Both the position numbers and the translations under genes were made by a program. From Bacillus benzoevorans (GTDB taxonomy: Bacteria > Bacillota > Bacilli > Bacillales > Cytobacillaceae): 64,000 bases of DNA. The stretch lies in NCBI RefSeq assembly GCF_014207535.1, contig NZ_JACHGK010000006.1, positions 1 to 64,000 on the forward strand, given 5' to 3'. Below are positions 27,767-35,802 of the stretch, piece after piece. The first letter of the stretch is position 1. Every line of letters starts with the position of its first letter. Under the pieces are notes generated by a model. The model was given only the letters and a program-made list of their open reading frames with translations. It was not told the DNA's origin and did no database searches.

Positions 27767-29740
27767 ATGTCTTCAAACAAAAAAAGGCCATCTATTAATT
27801 ATCCTCTGTACGGATTGATGGGTATAACAGTGGTGCTTCTAGGGATATTAGCAATGTATAATTGGCCAATAAGTGCTGCCGGTTTTATTTTGACAGCAAT
27901 TCTGTTCTTTTTTATTTTATTGCGAGATGATCGCCAAAAAGAAGAAATGGCGGAGTATATAGCCACCTTGTCTTATCGGGTGAAAAAGGTTGGCGAAGAA
28001 GCACTGCTGGAAATGCCGATTGGGATCATGCTGATAAATGACGAATATGATATTGAGTGGGTAAATCCATATATCTCCTCTTCCCTCTACGGAGATTCAC
28101 TAATCGGAAAGTCACTGTATGAAGTGGATGAAACGATCATTTCCTTTATTAAAAACGATGAGGAAACAGCGACACATGTGATTAACGGGCGTTTTTACCG
28201 TATTTTATTTAAACGGGATGAAAAACTGTTTTACTTTTTCGATGTTACTGATCAAGTGGAAATTGAACAGCTGTATGAGGATGAGCGGCTGGTTTTCGCT
28301 ACAATCTTTCTTGATAACTACGATGATGTGACCCAGGCGATGGATGATACAACGAGAAGCGGCCTCAATAATTTGGTTACCTCGATATTGAACAAATGGG
28401 CGCAGGAAAATGAATTCTTCATCAAACGTGTGTCATCGGATCGGTATCTTGCGGTCTTGAACGAACGTATTTTACGGGCATTGGAAAAAAATAAATTCAC
28501 CATTTTGGATGAAGTTCGAGAGGCAACTGCGAAACAGAACGTATCCTTAACGCTTAGTATCGGGGTGGGAAGTGGTGACTTGGCTCTGCCGGAGCTTGGG
28601 GAACTAGCCCAGTCCAGTCTGGATCTTGCTTTAGGACGGGGCGGCGACCAGGCGACGATCAAACAGCCGAACGGAAAGGTAAAATTCTACGGTGGAAAAA
28701 CGAATCCAGTGGAAAAAAGAACGAGGGTCCGAGCACGGGTGATTTCCCATGCCTTGAAGGAATTAGTCATGGAAAGTGATAAGGTCATTATCATGGGGCA
28801 TAAGTATCCCGATATGGATGCTATCGGCGCTTCAATCGGTATTCTTAAAATTGCCCAATTAAATCACCAAAAGGGTTATATTGTCGTAAATCCTCATGAG
28901 ATCGATAAAGGCGTTAAAAAGCTGATGGATGAAATTAAAAAGAATGACCATCTCCAGTCTAAATTTATTACCTCCGAGGCCGCTCTGGATCTTGCCACCG
29001 ATGATACGCTGCTTGTCATTGTCGATACGCACAAGCCCTCTATGCTAATTGAAGGAAAATTATTATCAAGAAGCGGCAAGGTGGTTGTGATTGACCACCA
29101 CCGGCGCGGGGAAGAATTTATTCAGCATCCAATTCTGGTCTATATGGAGCCGTATGCCTCCTCTACTTCAGAGCTTGTCACAGAGCTGCTTGAATATCAG
29201 CCAAAAACAGGTAAAATTGAGATGTTAGAGGCTACCGCACTACTAGCCGGTATCGTGGTCGATACGAAAAGCTTTACACTTAGAACAGGTGCCAGAACCT
29301 TTGACGCGGCATCCTACCTGCGTGCCCATGGGGCTGATACGGTCCTTGTACAGAAGTTTTTGAAGGAAGATGTGGATACGTATATCAAAAGGTCAAAGTT
29401 AATTGAAAATGTCCACTTTTATCAAGGCAGCATTGCAATTGCTACAGGGACTCATGGCAAATTTTATGATCAAGTGCTTATTGCTCAGACCGCTGATACG
29501 CTGTTGACAATGGAAGGTGTTTCAGCCTCCTTTGTCATCTCATACCGCTCAGAAGACATGATTGGGATCAGTGCCCGCTCACTTGGCGAAATCAATGTGC
29601 AGATTATTATGGAATCACTTGACGGGGGCGGTCACTTAACCAATGCCGCCACACAAATTACGGGAGTATCGATTGAACATGCAGAGGAATTGCTGATAGC
29701 GGCAATCGACGACTATTTTGAAGGGAGACAACAGGAATGA
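27767..29740 (+). CDS. gdpP: Cyclic-di-AMP phosphodiesterase GdpP
   Basis: 657-residue membrane enzyme that cleaves c-di-AMP to pApA and so affects potassium balance, cell wall stress and beta-lactam tolerance. Two membrane helices lie at about 10-55, a PAS-like domain at about 80-150 and a degenerate GGDEF domain at about 170-300 (SSDRYLAV in place of GGDEF). The DHH/DHHA1 catalytic module follows (GHKYPDMDAIGAS, VDTHKP, VIDHHRRGE, GGGHLTNAA). ATG 27767 is nine bases after GGGAG. rplI overlaps the stop by four bases. Confidence 0.96.
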   Translation: MSSNKKRPSINYPLYGLMGITVVLLGILAMYNWPISAAGFILTAILFFFILLRDDRQKEEMAEYIATLSYRVKKVGEEALLEMPIGIMLINDEYDIEWVNPYISSSLYGDSLIGKSLYEVDETIISFIKNDEETATHVINGRFYRILFKRDEKLFYFFDVTDQVEIEQLYEDERLVFATIFLDNYDDVTQAMDDTTRSGLNNLVTSILNKWAQENEFFIKRVSSDRYLAVLNERILRALEKNKFTILDEVREATAKQNVSLTLSIGVGSGDLALPELGELAQSSLDLALGRGGDQATIKQPNGKVKFYGGKTNPVEKRTRVRARVISHALKELVMESDKVIIMGHKYPDMDAIGASIGILKIAQLNHQKGYIVVNPHEIDKGVKKLMDEIKKNDHLQSKFITSEAALDLATDDTLLVIVDTHKPSMLIEGKLLSRSGKVVVIDHHRRGEEFIQHPILVYMEPYASSTSELVTELLEYQPKTGKIEMLEATALLAGIVVDTKSFTLRTGARTFDAASYLRAHGADTVLVQKFLKEDVDTYIKRSKLIENVHFYQGSIAIATGTHGKFYDQVLIAQTADTLLTMEGVSASFVISYRSEDMIGISARSLGEINVQIIMESLDGGGHLTNAATQITGVSIEHAEELLIAAIDDYFEGRQQE

Positions 29741-30183
29741 AGGTAATTTTTCTCAAAGATGTTAAAGGTAAAGGAAAAAAAGGTGAAGTAAAAAACGTGG
29801 CAGACGGCTACGCGCAAAATTTTCTCCTCAAACAAGGGTTGGCAGTTGAAGCAAACCAGGCTGCTATCAGTACATTAAATGCACAAAAGAAAAAGGAAGA
29901 AAAACTGGCGGCTGAGGAATTGGATGAAGCGAAAAAGTTAAAAACAGTGATTGATGAATTGACAGTTGAATTATCAGCAAAGTCTGGCGAAGGCGGCCGT
30001 TTATTTGGTTCCATTACGAGTAAACAAATAGCGGAAGAGCTGCAAAAGAAACATGGTATTAAAATTGATAAACGTAAAATAGAACTTGCAGATGGAATCC
30101 GTGCATTGGGCTATACAAAGGTACCAGTGAAACTGCATCTAGAAGTAACAGCTACTTTAAACGTCCATGTAAAGGAAGCTTAA
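29737..30183 (+). CDS. rplI: 50S ribosomal protein L9
   Basis: 148-residue ribosomal protein with the N-terminal RNA-binding domain (MKVIFLKDVKGKGKKGEVKNV, YAQNFLLKQGLA), a long charged connecting helix (about 45-80) and the C-terminal domain (GGRLFGSITSKQIAEEL). The ATG overlaps the gdpP stop, so the two are translationally coupled. Confidence 0.97.
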   Translation: MKVIFLKDVKGKGKKGEVKNVADGYAQNFLLKQGLAVEANQAAISTLNAQKKKEEKLAAEELDEAKKLKTVIDELTVELSAKSGEGGRLFGSITSKQIAEELQKKHGIKIDKRKIELADGIRALGYTKVPVKLHLEVTATLNVHVKEA

Positions 30184-30243
30184 TGCATCCTCATTTTGGA
30201 AGTACCATTTCCGCAAAAACGTGTTAGAATATAGGAGTGCCTA

Positions 30244-30277
30244 AAAATGTGATCAGTTGTCTGGTCACATTTTTTTG
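30244..30277 (+). terminator. Terminator of gdpP-rplI
   Basis: Stem AAATGTGA (30245-30252) / TCACATTT with a loop of about 12 bases, continued by a T-run. Confidence 0.85.
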
Positions 30278-30467
30278 GGGAAATATAAACTTTCACACCT
30301 TTTGTACTCTGAATGCTGTTACTTCGCAGGTTTCCGACTAACGCGATTGACGTACCGGGTTGAAAAGGTGTTTTTTGTATGGATGATATTTTTTTGAAGA
30401 TAATGATAGATTGCTATAAAAGAGTTATACTTAAGTTTTAGAGGAGAAAATTTTGGGGGGTTAATAG

Positions 30468-31835
30468 ATGAGTGAATTAATGGCGGATAGACTCCCTCCA
30501 CAAAACCTGGAGGCCGAGCAGGCTGTATTAGGGGCTATTTTTCTTGAGCCGTCATCGCTTACGTTGGCATCCGAAATCTTGCTTCCGGAGGACTTTTATC
30601 GTGCCGCCCACCAGCGCATTTTCGATGCAATGCTGAAGCTGAATGATAAAGGTGAGGCGGTTGATTTAATTACCGTGACTGAAGAGCTTGCCGCAGCAAA
30701 GTTGCTAGAGGATATAGGCGGCATTAGTTATTTAAGTGAACTGGCCGGTTCTGCACCGACAGCTGCAAATATAGGATACTATGCAAAAATTGTTGAAGAG
30801 AAATCAATCCTGCGCCGCTTAATCCGCACAGCGACGGAGATTGCCCAAGAAGGCTACAACCGTGAAGATGAAGTAGATTCCCTCCTGGGCGAGGCAGAAA
30901 AAAGTATTATGGAAGTATCGCAAAGGAAGAATTCCGGGGCCTTCCATCATATCAAGGATGTTCTTTTTCGTGCGTATGATAATATCGAAACCCTCCACAA
31001 TAGAGTCGGGGATGTAACAGGGGTTGCCACTGGGTTTGCTGAGCTGGATAAAATAACAGCCGGCTTCCAGCGGAATGATTTAATTATCGTCGGGGCCCGC
31101 CCATCGATGGGGAAAACAGCCTTTGCCTTGAACATTGCTCAAAATGTTGCGACAAAGACGGGCGAAAATGTAGCCATCTTCAGTTTGGAGATGGGTGCTG
31201 AACAGCTGGTTATGCGTATGCTTTGTGCAGAGGGCAACATTGATGCGCAAAGACTGCGTACAGGGACATTGACGGATGAGGACTGGGGCAAGCTGACCAT
31301 GGCGATGGGAAGCTTATCTAATGCAGGGATTTTCATTGATGATACACCGGGTGTCCGCGTTCAGGACATTCGCGCGAAATGCCGCCGTTTAAAGCAGGAG
31401 CAAGGCGGTTTAGGCATGATTATGATTGACTATTTACAGTTAATTCTCGGCAGCGGACGTTCCGGGGAAAACCGTCAGCAAGAGGTTTCCGAGATTTCGC
31501 GGTCATTAAAGCAGCTGGCACGTGAGCTGGAGGTTCCCGTCATTGCCCTATCCCAGCTTTCCCGCGGTGTCGAACAGCGCCAGGACAAGCGACCGATGAT
31601 GTCTGATATTCGTGAATCAGGAAGTATCGAGCAGGATGCCGATATCGTGGCATTTTTATATCGTGATGATTACTATGATAAAGAATCGGAGAACAAGAAT
31701 ATTATCGAAATCATTATTGCCAAACAGCGTAATGGTCCGACCGGCACTGTCTCTCTCGCCTTTGTAAAGGAATATAATAAATTCGTTAATCTCGAAAGAC
31801 GCTTCGATGATTCAGCCATACCGCCCGGTGCGTAA
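30468..31835 (+). CDS. dnaB: Replicative DNA helicase (DnaB; dnaC in B. subtilis)
   Basis: 455-residue hexameric helicase that opens the fork. N-terminal helical domain (DRLPPQNLEAEQAVLGAIFLEP), linker, and RecA-like C-terminal domain (about 180-455) with Walker A GARPSMGKTAFALN, Walker B MIMIDYLQLI and SDIRESGSIEQDADIV. In Bacillus this gene is called dnaC, while dnaB names a loader protein. It is monocistronic between terminators, upstream of purA. Confidence 0.97.
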   Translation: MSELMADRLPPQNLEAEQAVLGAIFLEPSSLTLASEILLPEDFYRAAHQRIFDAMLKLNDKGEAVDLITVTEELAAAKLLEDIGGISYLSELAGSAPTAANIGYYAKIVEEKSILRRLIRTATEIAQEGYNREDEVDSLLGEAEKSIMEVSQRKNSGAFHHIKDVLFRAYDNIETLHNRVGDVTGVATGFAELDKITAGFQRNDLIIVGARPSMGKTAFALNIAQNVATKTGENVAIFSLEMGAEQLVMRMLCAEGNIDAQRLRTGTLTDEDWGKLTMAMGSLSNAGIFIDDTPGVRVQDIRAKCRRLKQEQGGLGMIMIDYLQLILGSGRSGENRQQEVSEISRSLKQLARELEVPVIALSQLSRGVEQRQDKRPMMSDIRESGSIEQDADIVAFLYRDDYYDKESENKNIIEIIIAKQRNGPTGTVSLAFVKEYNKFVNLERRFDDSAIPPGA

Positions 31836-31871
31836 AGACTTATAGGGGATTTTCCTTATAAGTCTTTTTTT
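31834..31871 (+). terminator. Terminator of the replicative helicase gene
   Basis: Eleven-bp stem AAAGACTTATA/TATAAGTCTTT beginning in the stop codon, followed by TTTT. Confidence 0.95.
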
Positions 31872-31935
31872 GTTAAATAGTTATTTTGGGATAAATAATG
31901 GTTGTGTTAAATGGCAATATCTACTTTGAAAAACC

Positions 31936-32130
31936 TGTTGATTGGAGCGGAAGGCATGAAGACTCCTCCGAAAATGCTGTGCATTTTCATCGTGCGTGGG
32001 CGGATTCGAGGAAGCTTATTCAATGTCCTGCAGGAACAGCGAGACAGACGAGACCCCGCAGGCACCAAGTGTCGAGGAGGCTCAGGCGTAGATGAGCGGA
32101 AAGCGAAGTGCCTGAAGCGGAAATCAACAA
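31936..32130. repeat. Interspersed Bacillus repeat, copy 1 (upstream of purA)
   Basis: A 195-base element bounded by imperfect inverted ends: TGTTGATTGGAGCGGAAGGC on the left and GTGCCTGAAGCGGAAATCAACA-type sequence on the right. The core AACAGCGAGACAGACGAGACC is shared with copy 2 at 33684-33869 in the same orientation. Relative to copy 2, it carries about 63 extra bases (31975-32037) with an internal hairpin GAAAATGC/GCATTTTC. No protein is encoded; small open frames here are chance. Confidence 0.85.
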
Positions 32131-32165
32131 ACATGTATAAAGGATCTAAAATGATAGTTTGATAT

Positions 32166-32209
32166 ATTTACGAACATATTAATATACTTTCAATAAAATG
32201 TTCGTGTTT
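32166..32209. promoter_or_regulatory. Double PurBox (PurR operator) of purA
   Basis: ATTTACGAACATA (32166-32178, plus strand) and AAACACGAACATT (32209-32197, minus strand) both match the Bacillus PurBox consensus AWWWCCGAACWWT around the CGAAC core. They face each other with an 18-base gap between them, the usual paired arrangement. They lie just upstream of the promoter, so PurR should repress purA unless PRPP is high. Confidence 0.8.
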
Positions 32210-32211
32210 TG

Positions 32212-32240
32212 TTGATTTATGTGAAAATCATTGGTAAACT
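32212..32240 (+). promoter_or_regulatory. Putative purA promoter
   Basis: TTGATT (32212-32217), a 17-base spacer and TAAACT (32235-32240), directly downstream of the PurBoxes. Confidence 0.6.
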
Positions 32241-32295
32241 AAAGAATGTTTGATATATAAAAATAATGAGCGAACCTTTGGAGGTGCTTTTTTTC

Positions 32296-33588
32296 ATGTC
32301 GTCAGTAGTAGTGGTTGGATCACAATGGGGAGACGAAGGAAAAGGGAAAATTACAGACTTTTTATCAGAAAATGCTGAAGTAATTGCCCGTTATCAAGGC
32401 GGAAATAACGCTGGACATACCATTCAATTCAATGGTGAAAAATATAAGCTTCATTTAATTCCTTCTGGAATCTTTTATAAAGAGAAAATTTGTGTCATCG
32501 GCAACGGGATGGTAGTTGATCCGAAGGCTCTTGTTGAAGAATTAGCCTATGTCCATGCAAAAGGGATCACGACAGATAATCTTCGCATTTCGAACCGTGC
32601 GCATGTAATTCTGCCTTATCATATCCGTCAGGATGAGGTAGAAGAAGAACGTAAAGGTGCAAACAAAATTGGTACGACGAAAAAAGGTATTGGTCCTGCT
32701 TATATGGATAAAGCAGCCCGTAACGGAATCCGCATTGCTGACCTTTTAGACCGTGAAGTGTTTGAAGAGAAGCTGGCACACAATTTAAAAGAAAAAAACC
32801 GTATGTTTGAACTTTTTTATGAAACTGAAGGTATTAAACTGGAAGATATTTTAGATGAATACTATGAATACGGACAGCAAATTAAACAATATGTGTGTGA
32901 CACATCCGTTGTCTTAAATGATGCACTGGATGAAGGCCGCCGTGTTTTATTCGAAGGTGCGCAAGGGGTTATGCTTGATATTGACCAAGGTACATATCCA
33001 TTTGTTACATCTTCAAACCCTGTAGCAGGCGGTGTAACGATTGGTTCCGGTGTTGGCCCAACGAAAATTACTCACGTTGTCGGCGTATGTAAAGCCTATA
33101 CATCACGCGTTGGTGATGGTCCGTTCCCAACGGAATTACATGATGAAGTCGGCAATCGTATCCGCGAAGTTGGCCGTGAGTACGGTACAACGACTGGTCG
33201 TCCACGCCGTATCGGCTGGTTTGACAGTGTTGTCGTCCGCCATGCCCGCCGTGTCAGCGGATTAACAGATCTTTCACTTAACTCAATCGATGTATTGAGC
33301 GGTCTTGAAACAGTGAAAATTTGTGTAGCTTACAAATATGATGGTACAGTTCTTGAAGAATTTCCGGCAAGCTTGAAGATTCTATCTCAATGTGAACCAG
33401 TTTATGAAGAACTGCCAGGCTGGCCAGAGGATATTACAGGCTGCCGTACGCTTGATGAGCTGCCAGCAAATGCCCGTCACTATGTTGAGCGTGTATCTCA
33501 ATTAACAGGTATCCCTCTTTCTACATTCTCCGTGGGACCTGACCGCGATCAGACAAATGTAGTACGCAGCCCTTGGCGCAATAACTAA
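32296..33588 (+). CDS. purA: Adenylosuccinate synthetase
   Basis: 430-residue enzyme (430 in B. subtilis) joining IMP and aspartate with GTP to adenylosuccinate, the committed step to AMP. The N-terminal GTP loop VGSQWGDEGKGKITD and the NAGHT segment are intact, as are EGAQGVMLDIDQGTYPFVTSS and GVCKAYTSRVGDGPFPTE. ATG 32296 is nine bases after GGAGGTG. Controlled by the PurBox pair; the gene lies between two copies of a repeat in direct orientation. Confidence 0.97.
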   Translation: MSSVVVVGSQWGDEGKGKITDFLSENAEVIARYQGGNNAGHTIQFNGEKYKLHLIPSGIFYKEKICVIGNGMVVDPKALVEELAYVHAKGITTDNLRISNRAHVILPYHIRQDEVEEERKGANKIGTTKKGIGPAYMDKAARNGIRIADLLDREVFEEKLAHNLKEKNRMFELFYETEGIKLEDILDEYYEYGQQIKQYVCDTSVVLNDALDEGRRVLFEGAQGVMLDIDQGTYPFVTSSNPVAGGVTIGSGVGPTKITHVVGVCKAYTSRVGDGPFPTELHDEVGNRIREVGREYGTTTGRPRRIGWFDSVVVRHARRVSGLTDLSLNSIDVLSGLETVKICVAYKYDGTVLEEFPASLKILSQCEPVYEELPGWPEDITGCRTLDELPANARHYVERVSQLTGIPLSTFSVGPDRDQTNVVRSPWRNN

Positions 33589-33599
33589 GAAATACGAAG

Positions 33600-33632
33600 G
33601 AGGAGAAGCGATTTACCCTTCTCCTCTCTTTT
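33600..33632 (+). terminator. Terminator of purA
   Basis: Nine-bp stem GAGGAGAAG (33600-33608) / CTTCTCCTC (33618-33626), followed by TCTTTTCT. Confidence 0.88.
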
Positions 33633-33683
33633 CTGCTTACTAAAAGGCAATTACTGCGAATCACTGTGGAGTTTTATATTTTT

Positions 33684-33869
33684 GGCTGTGTTAAAGGTCA
33701 ATGTTGATTTTGGAGGACTTTGTTGATTGGAGTGGAAGGCACGAAGACTCCTGCGGGAACAGCGAGACAGACGAGACCCCGCAGGCACGAAGTGGCGAGG
33801 AGGCTCGACGGTCGCCCGCGGAAAGCGAAGTGCTTGGAACGGAAATCAACAATCAAGTTTAACAGAGCC
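33684..33869. repeat. Interspersed Bacillus repeat, copy 2 (downstream of purA)
   Basis: Outer inverted ends GGCTGTGTTAAA and TTTAACAGAGCC enclose inner ends TGTTGATTGGAGTGGAAGGC (from 33721) and AACGGAAATCAACA (to about 33850). The core GGGAACAGCGAGACAGACGA is shared with copy 1. No transposase or gene is present, so this is a non-coding, mobile-looking palindromic repeat. Confidence 0.85.
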
Positions 33870-34000
33870 ATATTTTTAAAAAATAATAAAAAAGTTTTAA
33901 AAAAATGATTGCATTGATACAGAATGATGTGCTATTATAAAAAGCGTCGCCAAGAACGATAAGTTTTCGACACGATTCATTAGGGTAGAATTTTTATATC

Positions 34001-34193
34001 GAGTCATTAGCTCAGTTGGTAGAGAGTTGCATCGTCCCGCAGGGGATGCGACTTGCAACAAAAGCAGAAAGCTTTTGAAGCACAACGACCACTAGATTCT
34101 TGTAGGAACGAACAATTTATACGGCTTTGTAAATGAGCCGGTAGGGAAAATTGGACTAACTGCTATCTAGTTGTAGGGTTCTAATTTTATATT
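34001..34193 (+). other. tRNA-5'-half structured element A (before tRNA-Lys)
   Basis: Bases 34001-34024 repeat exactly the first 24 bases of the tRNA-Lys that follows (acceptor 5' strand and D arm). Then come a hairpin (AGTTGC 34025-34030 / GCGACT 34048-34053, inner TCCC/GGGA), TGCAAC, a second hairpin AAAAGC (34060-34065) / GCTTTT (34071-34076) and GAAGCACAA. A diverged second tRNA-half-like segment lies at 34123-34146, and the element ends CTAGTTGTAGGGTTC. It has no T arm or 3' acceptor strand, so it is not a working tRNA. Element B at 34581 has the same plan. Confidence 0.7.
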
Positions 34194-34269
34194 GAGTCAT
34201 TAGCTCAGTTGGTAGAGCATCTGACTTTTAATCAGAGGGTCGCAGGTTCGAATCCTGCATGACTCACCA
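34194..34269 (+). tRNA. tRNA-Lys (UUU)
   Basis: Cloverleaf with acceptor GAGTCAT/ATGACTC, D arm GCTCAGTTGGTAGAGC, anticodon loop CTTTTAA (anticodon TTT) and T arm GCAGGTTCGAATCCTGC; CCA is encoded. Confidence 0.97.
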
Positions 34270-34277
34270 TTGTTATT

Positions 34278-34349
34278 GGCCCGTTGGTCAAGCGGTTAAG
34301 ACACCGCCCTTTCACGGCGGTAACACGGGTTCGAATCCCGTACGGGTCA
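34278..34349 (+). tRNA. tRNA-Glu (UUC)
   Basis: Acceptor GGCCCGT pairs with ACGGGTC; anticodon stem CCGCC/GGCGG with loop CTTTCAC (anticodon TTC); T arm CGGGTTCGAATCCCG. CCA is not encoded. Confidence 0.96.
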
Positions 34350-34416
34350 CTAGAAAAGCAAAAGCGCCTTGATAGGCGCTGGAGCTTAATATACTAGATT
34401 TTGAATAAACCATATT
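34350..34416 (+). other. Spacer with hairpin between tRNA-Glu and tRNA-Asp
   Basis: AGCGCC (34363-34368) / GGCGCT (34375-34380) forms a short stem without a T-run. Together with the preceding AAAAGCAAAAGCGCC it looks like a remnant of a common Bacillus intergenic repeat; probably a processing or spacer hairpin. Confidence 0.35.
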
Positions 34417-34493
34417 GGTCCGGTAGTTCAGCTGGTTAGAATGCCTGCCTGTCACGCAGGAGGTCGCGGGTTCGAGTCCCGTCCGGACCGCCA
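34417..34493 (+). tRNA. tRNA-Asp (GUC)
   Basis: Acceptor GGTCCGG/CCGGACC, anticodon stem CCTGC/GCAGG with loop CTGTCAC (anticodon GTC), T arm GCGGGTTCGAGTCCCGT; GCCA 3' end is encoded. Confidence 0.97.
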
Positions 34494-34580
34494 TCTTTAT
34501 TCCAGCAGGTCCCTGCTGTTTATATAGATTTTATATAATTAGGAATAAATACATAAGGTTAAAGGTACAGAACTTCATAC

Positions 34581-34700
34581 GGCTCAGTAGCTCAGCCGGT
34601 AGAGAGCCGCAGCGTCCTAAAGAGGAAGCGGCTTGCAACAAAAACCAAAGGTTTTTGAAGCACAAACTACTAACTAGTTGTAGGGTTCAAAATTTAATAT
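34581..34700 (+). other. tRNA-5'-half structured element B (before tRNA-Phe)
   Basis: Bases 34581-34604 repeat the first 24 bases of the following tRNA-Phe with one difference (CAGCC versus CAGTC). Then come a hairpin AGCCGC (34605-34610) / GCGGCT (34628-34633) with inner TCCT/AGGA, the linker TGCAAC, a hairpin AAAAACC (34640-34646) / GGTTTTT (34650-34656), GAAGCACAA, and CTAC/GTAG closing before GGTTC. Linkers match element A while stems differ by compensatory changes. Not a functional tRNA. Confidence 0.7.
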
Positions 34701-34773
34701 GGCTCAGTAGCTCAGTCGGTAGAGCAATGGACTGAAAATCCATGTGTCGGCGGTTCGATTCCGTCCTGAGCCA
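34701..34773 (+). tRNA. tRNA-Phe (GAA)
   Basis: Acceptor GGCTCAG/CTGAGCC, anticodon stem TGGAC-type with loop CTGAAAA (anticodon GAA), T arm CGGCGGTTCGATTCCGTC. CCA is not encoded. Confidence 0.95.
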
Positions 34774-34782
34774 TCCTTTGCA

Positions 34783-34809
34783 AAAGACATGTTATGCATG
34801 TCTTTTTTT
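34783..34809 (+). terminator. Terminator of the tRNA cluster
   Basis: Stem AAAGACATG/CATGTCTTT with a five-base loop, followed by TTTT. Confidence 0.93.
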
Positions 34810-35085
34810 ATTGCCCCTTGAAATCTATCAATCTACTGCTATAGTAGACTAATCCCTCGCCGTCTTCCCCCTTCTGATTCATACTTTCGCCAATATTAGG
34901 AAAACAAACCGCCATAGAAAAGGATGAATTTCAAGCTATAAAATGATAAAGTAAATGAGGGAATATATAGGGTTTAAGCGTAATCCTAAAAATCATGATG
35001 ATAAATTGACGGTCAAATAGCCAGCCCATCATCCGTATTGTTTAATGATGTATATAAATAGACAAATTGTAAGGGGGACACAGGG
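34810..35085. other. Intergenic region upstream of walR
   Basis: About 275 bases with no gene. It must hold the walR operon promoter; TATATA at 35051-35056 could be a -10, but I find no convincing -35. AGGGGG precedes the walR ATG. Confidence 0.4.
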
Positions 35086-35796
35086 ATGGATAAGAAAATA
35101 CTTGTTGTTGATGATGAAAAGCCAATTGCCGATATATTGCAGTTTAATTTAAAAAAGGAAGGCTATGAAGTACATTGTGCTTATGACGGCAATAAAGCTC
35201 TGGAAATGGTTGAAGAAGTTATGCCGGATATTGTTCTTTTGGATATCATGCTGCCGCAGCGCGATGGCATGGAAGTGTGTCGTGAGATCCGGAAAAAATA
35301 TGATATGCCGATTATTATGCTGACGGCTAAAGACTCCGAAATTGATAAAGTACTCGGGCTTGAATTAGGTGCAGATGATTATGTAACGAAGCCGTTCAGC
35401 ACGAGGGAATTAATTGCCCGTGTAAAGGCCAATTTACGGCGCCATCAGCAGGTGCCGCAAGCGGTGGAGGAAGAAGAGACGAATGAAATTGAAATTGGTT
35501 CATTAATCATTCACCCGGATGCCTATATTGTCTCAAAACGCGGCGAAACGATAGAACTGACTCATCGAGAATTTGAACTGCTCCATTATTTATCCAAACA
35601 TATCGGACAAGTCATGACCCGCGAGCATCTACTGCAAACAGTATGGGGATATGATTATTACGGTGATGTCAGAACCGTTGACGTAACCGTTAGACGTTTA
35701 AGAGAAAAAATAGAGGATAATCCAAGCCATCCGACCTGGATTGTCACAAGAAGGGGTGTTGGATATTATCTCCGAAATCCTGAACAGGAGTTATGA
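35086..35796 (+). CDS. walR: Response regulator WalR (YycF)
   Basis: 236-residue OmpR-type regulator of the essential WalRK system controlling cell-wall hydrolases. The receiver domain (about 1-120) has the acidic pair DDE, the phosphoacceptor Asp in VLLDIMLPQRDG (about residue 53), the Thr in MLTAKDS and the Lys in VTKPFS. The winged-helix DNA-binding domain (about 130-233) has VWGYDYYGDVRTVDVTVRRLREKIE. It leads the walRKHIJ operon, with walK 6 bases downstream. Confidence 0.98.
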   Translation: MDKKILVVDDEKPIADILQFNLKKEGYEVHCAYDGNKALEMVEEVMPDIVLLDIMLPQRDGMEVCREIRKKYDMPIIMLTAKDSEIDKVLGLELGADDYVTKPFSTRELIARVKANLRRHQQVPQAVEEEETNEIEIGSLIIHPDAYIVSKRGETIELTHREFELLHYLSKHIGQVMTREHLLQTVWGYDYYGDVRTVDVTVRRLREKIEDNPSHPTWIVTRRGVGYYLRNPEQEL

Positions 35797-35802
35797 TCAT
35801 AA

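Noticed and set aside
31898..32162. Short open frames on both strands upstream of purA
   Set aside because: They lie inside the non-coding interspersed repeat, have no ribosome site and change frame with the repeat module.
33990..34193. T-box riboswitch or group I/II intron in the tRNA-Lys element
   Set aside because: No T-box AGGGTGGNACCGCG sequence, no intron core motifs, and the complete tRNA-Lys follows uninterrupted.
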